Below are positions 1 to 5,947 of a DNA stretch of 7,829 bases, in pieces. Every line of letters begins with the position of its first letter. Within the stretch, counting starts at the first letter, position 1. The notes below the pieces were generated by a model. That model worked only from the letters and a program-made list of their open reading frames with translations. It was not told the origin of the DNA and searched no databases. The stretch spans positions 1 to 7,829 of the forward strand of contig JAHRHW010000205.1 in NCBI GenBank assembly GCA_019100305.1, written 5' to 3'. The stretch comes from Candidatus Thiodiazotropha taylori. GTDB taxonomy: Bacteria; Pseudomonadota; Gammaproteobacteria; Chromatiales; Chromatiaceae. The position numbers and the translations under genes are program-made.

Positions 1-276
1 CACGGCATAGGCGGTCTCTTCTTCTATAAATTTCACACCGATCAGGTAACAATCCTCCTCCTGCCTGGACCAGACCACCACCCCGGTAGCATGAAACTGA
101 GGTGGTGTGATCGGGATGGCAATGTGAATTTCCGTGCCCGGCTCGATATGATCATCCGTCAGAAAGCAGAGCCCACCCTCACTGTAGTTTGTCAGTTTTT
201 TACGGTGTGCAGATGCCCTACCGCCCAACTGAAAATCGATGGGTACATCGGTGGGGTGTCTGATATATAGGCGCAT
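1..276 (-). CDS. PilZ-domain cyclic-di-GMP-binding protein, C-terminus cut by window edge
   Basis: Ninety-two codons read leftward from ATG at 276 and are still open at base 1. The product carries both PilZ signature motifs: RxxxR at residues 2-6 (RLYIR) and the D/NxSxxG motif at residues 30-35 (N30, S32, G35 in NYSEGG). A beta-rich stretch follows, ending in the usual G-V-K-F strand near residue 80. In this family the two motifs wrap an intercalated cyclic-di-GMP dimer, and the protein passes the signal to motility, polysaccharide or other targets. It is probably cytoplasmic; no signal peptide or membrane segment is seen. An in-frame TGA at 292-294 lies just upstream, so ATG 276 is the only ATG available, although no clear Shine-Dalgarno precedes it. 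The gene is divergent from argE. Single-domain PilZ proteins are about 100-120 residues, so most of it may be present. The partner is unknown. Confidence 0.88.
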   Translation of the reverse strand, partial: MRLYIRHPTDVPIDFQLGGRASAHRKKLTNYSEGGLCFLTDDHIEPGTEIHIAIPITPPQFHATGVVVWSRQEEDCYLIGVKFIEEETAYAV

Positions 277-578
277 GGCGATATAGATTGCTCAGATGAT
301 GTTTAGCAGCTGGCTTTGTTGGGTCGAGCCAATCGATTCAACACATACTACCGGCGACAGATGGTGTCTCATTATGAATACATGCTGGTGGCTGCTGAAT
401 GATCATCAGTTCCGTTTAAGAATTATTGAGACCAATCACTTTAACAAAAGCAAAGGTCAGATATTTTTTCAAGGTCGCCAGAGACATTATCCGCATGCAA
501 TGGTTATAAACTGTAAACCGATAGGACGCCTGAAGTCCGGACTTGCATGTTGATAAGCATCCCCACAAAATCAATTCT
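277..578. other. Divergent intergenic region between PilZ gene and argE
   Basis: About 300 bases without a convincing gene. A plus-strand reading frame (296-553) is rich in Trp and Cys, has no ribosome site and looks like chance. The region must hold promoters for both flanking genes. The best argE candidate is TATAAA at 505-510 with GAGACA at 481-486, 18 bases apart. A perfect 12-base palindrome, AAGTCCGGACTT (533-544), lies between that -10 box and the argE start. I searched by eye for an ArgR box of the E. coli type and found no good match. Confidence 0.5.
481..510 (+). promoter_or_regulatory. Candidate sigma70 promoter for argE-argA
   Basis: GAGACA (481-486, four of six matches to TTGACA) and TATAAA (505-510, five of six matches to TATAAT) are separated by 18 bases. 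Transcription would begin near 517, giving a leader of about 60 bases before ATG 579. The leader contains the palindrome AAGTCCGGACTT (533-544), which could be an operator or a small hairpin. The call rests on pattern matching alone. Confidence 0.3.
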
Positions 579-1724
579 ATGAAATTTCCTAAATATATCG
601 AAATGATGAACCGGCTGATCGGCGCTGCCTCGGTAAGCAGTGTCAATCCCGAATGGGACATGGGTAACGGTGCTGTTATCGAACTACTGGACAGCTGGTT
701 CAGCTCGCTGGGTTTCGAGACCGAGATCCTGGCTGTTCCCGGTCGTCCCGGAAAACTCAACCTTATCGCCTCCTACGGCCGGGGTAGCGATGGACTGGTG
801 CTCTCCGGCCATACGGATACCGTCCCCTTCGATGAGGATAAATGGAGCTCGGACCCACTTAAACTGAGTGAACGGGAGCAACGCCTGTACGGCATCGGCA
901 CGGCGGATATGAAAGGATTTTTCGCCGTCATCCTTGAGGCCGTCAGAGAGCTCCCCCTCGATCAACTCAAGAAACCCCTGGTAATAGTGGCCACCGCCGA
1001 TGAAGAGAGTGACATGTGCGGCGCTAAGTCATTGGTGGATCTGCATCGCCAGTTGGGCCGCCACGCGGTCATTGGAGAACCCACCGGCCTGAAGCCGGTG
1101 CGTATGCATAAGGGGGTATCGATGGAGTCGATCGTACTCACCGGACAATCGGGCCACTCCAGCAATCCGCAGCTTGGCAGAAATGCACTGGATGGTATGC
1201 AGCTGGTACTTGGAGAGGTTCTGAATTGGCGGACGGATCTTCAGCGTCGTTATAAAAATCCGGCATTCGAAATCGATGTGCCCACCCTCAATCTGGGCCA
1301 TATTCACGGGGGAGATAATCCAAACCGGATCTGTGGCAAGTGCGAACTTCAATTCGATCTCAGACCACTACCCGGTATGGATCTGCAGTTACTCAGAGCG
1401 GAACTGAGTGAGCGCATCGAATCCTGTCTGTCCGATAGCGGTCTGGCGTGGCACTACAAACCTCTGTTCGATGGGATACCTGCCGTAGAAACTCCAGCAG
1501 AGGCAGCGATTGTCAAAGCGGTGGAGAGATTCACCAACAGCCAGGCGGGTGCCGTGGCATTTGGTACCGAAGCCCCTTTTCTGAACAGCATGGGCATGGA
1601 GACGGTGATCTGTGGCCCGGGAAGTATCGACCAGGCTCACCAACCGGATGAATATATCCCCCTCGAACATATTCAACCTGCGATTAACCTGATACAGTCA
1701 CTGATCAGGAAGTTTTGTTTATAG
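579..1724 (+). CDS. argE: Acetylornithine deacetylase (M20 zinc hydrolase)
   Basis: Hydrolyses N2-acetyl-L-ornithine to ornithine and acetate in the cytoplasm, the deacetylation step of the linear arginine pathway. With ATG 579 the protein is 381 residues, against 383 in E. coli, and it aligns throughout (SGHTDTVPFD, GTADMKGFF, ATADEE, GHIHGGD, DLRPLPGM, QAHQPDEY). M20 metal and catalytic residues are all present: H78 and D80 in GHTD, D110, the general base E142 with metal ligand E143, E167 in GEPT, and H354 in QAHQPDEY. The lid/dimerisation domain lies roughly at residues 175-285 (GQSGHSS onward). The frame stays open up to a TTG at 543, but the start at 579 gives the family N-terminus (MKFPKYIEMMNRLI); the Shine-Dalgarno is poor for either. 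argA follows 27 bases downstream, so the two are probably co-transcribed. A succinyl-diaminopimelate desuccinylase (DapE) is the nearest alternative, but the ArgE-specific motifs make it unlikely. Confidence 0.96.
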   Translation: MKFPKYIEMMNRLIGAASVSSVNPEWDMGNGAVIELLDSWFSSLGFETEILAVPGRPGKLNLIASYGRGSDGLVLSGHTDTVPFDEDKWSSDPLKLSEREQRLYGIGTADMKGFFAVILEAVRELPLDQLKKPLVIVATADEESDMCGAKSLVDLHRQLGRHAVIGEPTGLKPVRMHKGVSMESIVLTGQSGHSSNPQLGRNALDGMQLVLGEVLNWRTDLQRRYKNPAFEIDVPTLNLGHIHGGDNPNRICGKCELQFDLRPLPGMDLQLLRAELSERIESCLSDSGLAWHYKPLFDGIPAVETPAEAAIVKAVERFTNSQAGAVAFGTEAPFLNSMGMETVICGPGSIDQAHQPDEYIPLEHIQPAINLIQSLIRKFCL

Positions 1725-1751
1725 ACAGCGGCTTAGGGCTATTCTCACAAG

Positions 1752-3080
1752 ATGAAAAAACGCGATCAAAAACTGCAAGACATGTTTGTCGACTGGTTTC
1801 GTGGTTCATCCCCCTATATCCACGCACATCGCGGACGAACATTTGTGATTACCTTCGGTGGCGAGGCTGTCACTGACGCTGGTTTTGCCAACCTGATACA
1901 CGATATTGCACTCCTGCACGGTCTGGGTATCCGATTGGTGCTGGTGCATGGCGCCAGACCGCAGATCGAAGAGCGTCTGCAAACCAGAGGCGTTGAAACC
2001 CAGTTCGTCAACGGATTGAGAATCACCGATGATCCGGCTCTGACCTGTGTCAAAGAGGCGGCCGGCGCAGCGCGGGTTGAGATAGAGGCTCTGCTCTCAA
2101 TGGGTCTTGCCAACTCTCCCATGGCCGGGGTAAGGATTCGTGCCGCCTCAGGGAATTTTGTCACTGCCAAACCGCTGGGCGTCAAAGAGGGCATCGACTA
2201 TGGCCATACCGGGGTGGTGCGCCGAGTGGATGCCGCCGGCATTGAACAACGGCTTGAATCCGGAGCAATCGCGATCGTGCCGCCGCTGGGGTATTCACCC
2301 ACCGGCGAAGTCTTCAATCTCAGCTACGCCGATGTGGCCGCTTCGGTAGCCACCGCGCTTGGTGCGGACAAACTGATCGCGCTGGTCGAGGCCAAGGGAG
2401 TGACGGATTCGCGCAAAAGACTGATCACCAGCCTCTCGCCTCGTGAAGTGGACAAATTGTTAACCAGCAGGAAAACGCTCTCGGAAGATCTGAAGCAGAA
2501 CCTGAACGCGGCAGTCTCTGCCTGTCGCAGCGGTGTCAAACGTTGCCATCTGATCGACAGACAGCTGGATGGGGGACTGCTCAAGGAACTGTTCACCAGA
2601 GACGGTATCGGCACCCTGATTTCGGCAGAACCTTACGAGGAGACCCGTACAGCCCGTATCGATGATGTGGTGGGTCTGCTTGGGTTGATCGAACCCCTGG
2701 AAGAGAAGGGCATCCTGGTAAGACGCTCCAGAGAGCTCATAGAGACTGAAATTGACCGATTCACACTCATGGAGAGGGACGGTATGGTGGTCGCCTGCGC
2801 CGCGCTATACCCCTACCAACAGGAGTCCATGGCTGAACTGGCCTGTGTCGTGGTTCACCCTGAGTACCGGGGTAGCGACCGGGGAGAACGTCTGCTTGCC
2901 CATATGGAGGCCGTGGCCGCCGATCAGGGTATCCACAGACTCTTCATCCTCACAACCCAATCCGCACAATGGTTCAAGGAGCGGGGCTTCGCACCAGGCA
3001 GCCTGAAGGCACTGCCGATGCTGAAGCGCAAGCTCTATAATTATCAGAGAAAATCCAAGGTTTTCATCAAGACCCTTTGA
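1752..3080 (+). CDS. argA: N-acetylglutamate synthase (amino-acid N-acetyltransferase)
   Basis: Transfers acetyl from acetyl-CoA to glutamate, the committed step of arginine synthesis, and is classically feedback-inhibited by arginine. The product is 442 residues (E. coli 443). Residues about 28-290 form an amino-acid-kinase-like domain (FVITFGGEAV at 31-40, VHGARPQI at 65-72, SGNF at 134-137, ACRSGVKRCHLI at 257-268, RDGIGT at 283-288). This domain binds arginine and is not catalytic as a kinase. Residues about 300-442 form a GNAT acetyltransferase domain (GILVRRSRE at 320-328, VVVHPEYRGSDRGE at 366-379 with the acetyl-CoA pyrophosphate loop, WFKERGF at 407-413), ending in YNYQRKSKV. The start MKKRDQK matches the E. 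coli length; a second ATG at codon 11 is possible. Ribosome site is weak, which fits translation coupled to argE, 27 bases upstream. A kinase ArgB is ruled out by the GNAT domain. Confidence 0.96.
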   Translation: MKKRDQKLQDMFVDWFRGSSPYIHAHRGRTFVITFGGEAVTDAGFANLIHDIALLHGLGIRLVLVHGARPQIEERLQTRGVETQFVNGLRITDDPALTCVKEAAGAARVEIEALLSMGLANSPMAGVRIRAASGNFVTAKPLGVKEGIDYGHTGVVRRVDAAGIEQRLESGAIAIVPPLGYSPTGEVFNLSYADVAASVATALGADKLIALVEAKGVTDSRKRLITSLSPREVDKLLTSRKTLSEDLKQNLNAAVSACRSGVKRCHLIDRQLDGGLLKELFTRDGIGTLISAEPYEETRTARIDDVVGLLGLIEPLEEKGILVRRSRELIETEIDRFTLMERDGMVVACAALYPYQQESMAELACVVVHPEYRGSDRGERLLAHMEAVAADQGIHRLFILTTQSAQWFKERGFAPGSLKALPMLKRKLYNYQRKSKVFIKTL

Positions 3081-3218
3081 GTCTTCTGCAAGCATTATGA
3101 AGCCGGAATGTTAGGGTTTTTCCCGCCCACTCAGGGAGATCCCTTATTTCCTTACTATTTTACTCTGTTATTACCCTCATCCAGCTGCTAAAAAGTAGAG
3201 CATCATCAATTCCTGCTC

Positions 3219-3223
3219 AGGAG
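3219..3223 (+). promoter_or_regulatory. Ribosome binding site of the 46-residue membrane protein
   Basis: AGGAG sits six bases before ATG 3230, an ideal Shine-Dalgarno and spacing. It is the chief reason to treat the short frame behind it as a real gene, since the larger argE and argA genes nearby have weaker sites. Confidence 0.6.
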
Positions 3224-3229
3224 TGGACA

Positions 3230-3370
3230 ATGGAAGATAACGATCTGGATGTGCTGCAACTCTGCGGGTATAGCTTGGTCGTGCTCGGCTTTCTCGCCTT
3301 GCTGATCAACCATGTCAGTGTACTCATGGGTAATCCCTGGTTGATACCCGATTTCATGCGCTTGTATTGA
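3230..3370 (+). CDS. Small single-span membrane protein, 46 residues, function unknown
   Basis: ATG 3230 to TGA 3368 encodes 46 residues. The N-terminus is acidic (E2, D3, D5, D7) and residues about 11-34 form one hydrophobic helix (LCGYSLVVLG then FLALLINHVSVLMG), followed by a short tail ending in DFMRLY. I do not recognise the family. Support comes from an AGGAG site six bases upstream, a compact hydrophobic span with polar ends, and a position in otherwise empty DNA. It begins 149 bases after argA in the same direction, and no clear terminator separates them, so it may be carried on the same transcript or have its own promoter in the T-rich stretch around 3145-3180. The charge pattern does not settle topology. 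It could instead be a chance frame, but the ribosome site makes this less likely. Confidence 0.55.
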   Translation: MEDNDLDVLQLCGYSLVVLGFLALLINHVSVLMGNPWLIPDFMRLY

Positions 3371-3469
3371 AGTCAGCCACAGTCTCTATTCGACACTCTC
3401 TCCCGGCTGTCTACGGGAAAGGTTAGCTGTATGAGGATATTGCCTTGGCTGCAATCTGAAGCGGCCTGT

Positions 3470-3592
3470 TCAGCAACCGGACCCACCTTCTGCATCCACG
3501 CTCAGGCGTAACTGCTGCCGATTCACTCCTGCCTCCACAGGCTGTATGCGCAACAGCGCTTGAGCAGCTATTTTTATTTGATGGGCATCCAT
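3470..3592 (-). pseudogene. Possible decayed coding remnant, 40 codons ending GGSGC-stop
   Basis: Reading leftward, ATG 3592 to TGA 3470 gives 40 residues with a natural-looking composition (IKIAAQALLRIQPVEAG, then QLRLSVDAEGGSGC). The frame continues upstream without a start as far as a TAA inside the neighbouring MITE-like element. After the TGA, a different frame that overlaps it remains protein-like for about 40 codons (EQAASDCSQGNILIQLTFP) before stopping. This is the pattern of a small gene broken by a frameshift, possibly also by the element's insertion. No ribosome site precedes ATG 3592. The helix, then strand, then glycine/cysteine order faintly recalls the front half of HesB/IscA-type Fe-S carriers, but this is only an impression and no family is assigned. 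Confidence 0.2.
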
Positions 3593-3615
3593 ATCAGGAT
3601 AGTAATGTTCTATTA

Positions 3616-3739
3616 GGGCCTGTTAACACTAATCCAATTAGCCCTGCTGGGTCTGTTCTTGCCCAGCAAGGCAGATTGAGCGTTGTGTAGTCATTCTACA
3701 TGAGCGAATGATAACGCAGCTGGGCGTAAAAACAGGCCC
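3616..3739. mobile_element. MITE-like non-autonomous element, 124 bases
   Basis: TTAGGGCCTGTT (3613-3624) and AACAGGCCCTAA (3731-3742) are perfect 12-base inverted repeats. If the element proper is GGGCCTGTT to AACAGGCCC, it is flanked on each side by TA (3614-3615 and 3740-3741), as expected for duplication of a TA target by an IS630/Tc1-mariner-type transposase. The interior has no gene but is rich in nested inverted repeats: TGCTGGG/CCCAGCA (3645-3651 with 3662-3668), GCGTT/AACGC (3680-3684 with 3713-3717) and TGTAG/CTACA (3686-3690 with 3696-3700). The interior resembles short repeats I recall from marine gammaproteobacterial genomes, which I cannot verify here. Alternatively it is a large intergenic stem-loop, but the flanking TA pair favours transposition. 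Confidence 0.6.
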
Positions 3740-3838
3740 TAAAAAAAACCAAAATGGATCGATCGATGGTAGAGTCAGTGTCGCGCTCTACTTGATCATC
3801 ACTATTTCCCCGCAGCTACGACAGACGGTGGCTGCTTA

Positions 3839-3852
3839 AGGAATTAATTCCT
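3839..3852. promoter_or_regulatory. Perfect 14-base palindrome upstream of bacteriohemerythrin
   Basis: AGGAATTAATTCCT is identical to its reverse complement and lies 113 bases before ATG 3966. A symmetric site of this length in a promoter region is the usual form of a dimeric repressor or activator site. No known regulator consensus was recognised, and chance occurrence in AT-rich DNA is possible. Confidence 0.3.
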
Positions 3853-3965
3853 GGAGTATTCACAGAAGGCTCTTGTGGATTGGGGGTTACTGGCTTTTTT
3901 TCCCAAAGTGTGATTAATATGAGCAGTGCTTAATTATCAGGAAGTTTTTAACAGGGAGCTTATAG

Positions 3966-4433
3966 ATGGGATATTTGGTTTGGACAAAGGAACTCGAAAC
4001 AGGAATCGAAGTCATCGATGGACAACATGAACGTATCGTCGACTATATCAACAAACTCCATGACGCCAGGCTGAACAACGATCTGATTGCGATTGGCGAT
4101 ATCATTGCAGCAACGGTCGATTACACAATGTCTCACTTCAGTTTTGAAGAGGCGCTGATCGAAGATGCCGGATATGAATTTGTGAGGCCTCATAAAAAAG
4201 TTCATGAGTTGTTTATTCGTCGGGTTTCTGAATTCCAGGATCGTTTCAAAAGCGGCGAGGATATCTCTGCGGAACTACACGACCTATTGGCCCGCTGGCT
4301 GTTCAATCACATACGCAACGATGATGCGGCATATGTTAAGGCGGTAAGAAACAACCTACGCGAGATTGCTGCCGACAATCAGAAGCAAGGTGGATTTGGG
4401 AAATCGTTGAAACGATTCTTCGGTGGCAAGTAG
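3966..4433 (+). CDS. Bacteriohemerythrin (diiron oxygen-binding protein)
   Basis: A 155-residue single-domain hemerythrin. All seven diiron ligands of the family are in place: H21 (GQHERI), H57 and E61 (HFSFEE), H76 and H80 (HKKVH), H115 and D120 (HIRNDD). Such proteins form a four-helix bundle that binds O2 reversibly at a di-iron centre; in bacteria they serve in O2 supply to oxygen-using enzymes, O2 scavenging or aerotaxis. The N-terminal WTKELETGI is also typical. The domain ends near residue 130, and about 25 extra residues follow, finishing in a basic, aromatic tail (KSLKRFFGGK) that could touch the membrane. It is soluble otherwise, with no signal peptide. The start is well supported: AGGGAG (3953-3958) lies seven bases before the ATG. 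It stands alone, with no co-directional neighbour, and is convergent with the GGDEF gene to its right. Confidence 0.95.
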   Translation: MGYLVWTKELETGIEVIDGQHERIVDYINKLHDARLNNDLIAIGDIIAATVDYTMSHFSFEEALIEDAGYEFVRPHKKVHELFIRRVSEFQDRFKSGEDISAELHDLLARWLFNHIRNDDAAYVKAVRNNLREIAADNQKQGGFGKSLKRFFGGK

Positions 4434-4555
4434 GGCGCCTATTGTTCGATCGCTGGTCCGACCAATTCAGTATTCGAAGATAAATCATTGCAGCTAATGT
4501 TACCGGACTCCTGAAACCACCGGGTAGCGCAGAGCATTCTCAATGGCTCCCAGGG

Positions 4556-5719
4556 TTAATGCTGAACGACTTTATCCCCGCACAGAAAGTAGCGGTCCTT
4601 GCCCTCGTGCTTTGCATTGTCTCGGCGCTCGTTTACCACTTCCAGCATTTGTGACCACTCCTCGATATGATCGGCCACGCGTTCGCAAACACTGATACTG
4701 GCAGTCACCGGACTACCGTCAGGCAGTGTGCCCAATCCTTTGCTGTGGATGCGTTTTACTGTGATTGCTGCCCCGTCGCAGTCGGTACCGGGCAACAACA
4801 ACAGAAACACCTTTTCACCCCACCGCACCAGCATATCGCTATGTCTTAGATCATCGTGCAGGATATCAGCGGCCTCAACGACCACATGATCGTAGGTGGC
4901 ATAATCGAACTCTGCAATGATGTTTTCCGCATTGTCCAGATCGACCAGGGCGATACTCAGGTTCCCCCCATGGACATGTGCCTGCTCGAATGCTTTGACC
5001 AGGCTCTGCATTCCGGATTTTCTCGTTTGGGCTCCGGTTACAGGATCATGATCCGCTCGGGTGATCAGCGCAATCATGTATTGCAACTGCAGCGTCGCGG
5101 CAAACAGCACCACGCCTAAAATAATGCAAAGCAACCACAGCATTGCAAATATCTGATCGACAGGAACCGTGGCGTAGTAACTCCACCCGGTTATGGTCAG
5201 CAGAACCAATAACAGCGAAATGACCATACCTTCGATAACCGACAACGGGAATAGTCCGATCAGACCAATCGCCACATAAGGCAGTATGGTATAGAGCTGA
5301 AGTGCCAGTTGCCCCATCTCCTGATCGGTTACCGGTGTTAAAAAATGCGCCGAGGCAAAAAAAGTCAGCGGCAGGTTGATCAATAAACCGCCCAACACCA
5401 GCAGATTCTTCTTCAGATCATTCTCAGCTGTTTTGTTACGGGAGAGATAATAAAAATGCCCTGTCGAGATCAATCTGATCACCACGATGGGTAACAAGAC
5501 ATCCAAAGGCAGCAGTAGATAGTCAACAATGATCCACAGGGGTATCAGCAGAGTAAACAGCGATGCCACGAAACGAACCCGATCACCGATCAGAATCGCT
5601 CTGTGCTTTTTCATATAGTCGGGGTGATCTTCCGCAGAGAGCAGGTCGTCCAGCTCCTGCATCGAATAGATACGTGAATTAACACCGAGATGTTTGATAT
5701 ATGAGTGCACCAATGACAT
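4556..5719 (-). CDS. Membrane protein with six spans and a degenerate GGDEF domain (probable c-di-GMP receptor)
   Basis: From ATG 5719 the product is 387 residues. After a roughly 45-residue cytoplasmic head come six hydrophobic spans at about residues 48-70, 72-92, 106-127, 143-163, 166-183 and 190-212. A C-terminal GGDEF-family domain starts at about 224 (DHDPVTGAQTRKSG in place of DxLTGLxNRR). The metal-binding DLD is present (260-262), but the active-site loop reads RWGEKVF (299-305) where an active diguanylate cyclase has R-x-GG(D/E)EF, so c-di-GMP synthesis is unlikely. The inhibitory site RxxD is intact (RHSD, 292-295), at the canonical five-residue distance. This suggests a c-di-GMP-binding receptor rather than an enzyme. 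The frame stays open up to 5857, but that part runs through the terminator of the upstream gene, so 5719 is preferred; GGGGTGG lies nine bases before it. No EAL domain is present. Confidence 0.85.
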   Translation of the reverse strand: MSLVHSYIKHLGVNSRIYSMQELDDLLSAEDHPDYMKKHRAILIGDRVRFVASLFTLLIPLWIIVDYLLLPLDVLLPIVVIRLISTGHFYYLSRNKTAENDLKKNLLVLGGLLINLPLTFFASAHFLTPVTDQEMGQLALQLYTILPYVAIGLIGLFPLSVIEGMVISLLLVLLTITGWSYYATVPVDQIFAMLWLLCIILGVVLFAATLQLQYMIALITRADHDPVTGAQTRKSGMQSLVKAFEQAHVHGGNLSIALVDLDNAENIIAEFDYATYDHVVVEAADILHDDLRHSDMLVRWGEKVFLLLLPGTDCDGAAITVKRIHSKGLGTLPDGSPVTASISVCERVADHIEEWSQMLEVVNERRDNAKHEGKDRYFLCGDKVVQH

Positions 5720-5753
5720 TTGATTAAACCACCCCAAGCCCCGAATTCTGCAT

Positions 5754-5759
5754 AGTATA
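5754..5759 (-). promoter_or_regulatory. Candidate -10 box for the degenerate GGDEF gene
   Basis: TATACT on the minus strand (five of six matches to TATAAT) would start transcription near 5747, giving a leader of about 28 bases before ATG 5719. The -35 region is weak (TTATTA at 17-base spacing). It fits a gene that must be transcribed separately, because an intrinsic terminator stands just upstream. Confidence 0.3.
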
Positions 5760-5828
5760 CACCACCCCTCCAACACTAATAACAGGTAAAAAGCCGTTTC
5801 TGCCTGACCAGATCCCACTCTTCCGGAC

Positions 5829-5865
5829 AAAAAAAAGCGGCAGTTGCAATAATTCAACTGCCGCT
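5829..5865 (-). terminator. Rho-independent terminator of the DUF5666 lipoprotein gene
   Basis: On the minus strand AGCGGCAGTTG and CAACTGCCGCT form a perfect 11-base-pair stem around an 8-base loop, followed at once by eight T residues. It lies about 80 bases past the lipoprotein stop codon. The plus strand lacks a T tract after the stem, so it acts only leftward. It overlaps the upstream end of the longest open frame of the GGDEF gene (ATG at 5857). Confidence 0.92.
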
Positions 5866-5947
5866 AACTTTGGCAAATTCATCCTTGAATCAGGGGTTAC
5901 AAAAGCTACCTCAAAGAACCATATGGACACAGGGTTGATTATGCGGA

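Larger units (their letters stand above)
3371..3965. other. Long intergenic region with decayed frame, MITE-like element and palindromes
   Basis: About 600 bases with no intact gene of ordinary size. From left to right it holds a minus-strand degenerate frame (3470-3592), a 124-base element with terminal inverted repeats (3616-3739), an imperfect inverted repeat GTAGAG/CTCTAC (about 3770-3792), and a perfect 14-base palindrome AGGAATTAATTCCT (3839-3852). The last 110 bases must carry the promoter of the bacteriohemerythrin gene; I could not pick one convincing -35/-10 pair there. Confidence 0.6.

Noticed and set aside
405..435. AT-rich AAGAATTATTGA as an ArgR box for argE
   Set aside because: It keeps only part of the TGAATAATTATTCA consensus, is not symmetric, and lies well upstream of the likely promoter.
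296..553. 85-codon plus-strand frame between the PilZ gene and argE
   Set aside because: No ribosome site, very high Trp/Cys/His content, no recognisable domain, and it overlaps the region that must hold the argE promoter.
543..578. TTG 543 as the argE start
   Set aside because: It adds 12 residues not seen in the family; ATG 579 gives the expected N-terminus and length. Neither has a good ribosome site.
3132..3150. AGGGAGATCCCT as a terminator for argA
   Set aside because: The stem is only four to five pairs with a tiny loop and no uninterrupted T tract follows. Termination after argA is therefore unassigned.
3470..3472. TGA after GGSGC read as selenocysteine (Cys-Sec motif)
   Set aside because: The in-frame continuation is short and not protein-like, the better continuation is in another frame, and no SECIS hairpin was apparent just after the TGA.
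3431..3511. 26-codon plus-strand frame starting ATG 3431
   Set aside because: Only a weak AAAGG upstream, no hydrophobic or other pattern, and it lies antisense to the more protein-like minus-strand frame.
5720..5857. ATG 5857 as the start of the GGDEF membrane protein
   Set aside because: It lies inside the terminator hairpin of the upstream gene, and the extra 46 residues are Cys-rich with no family resemblance.
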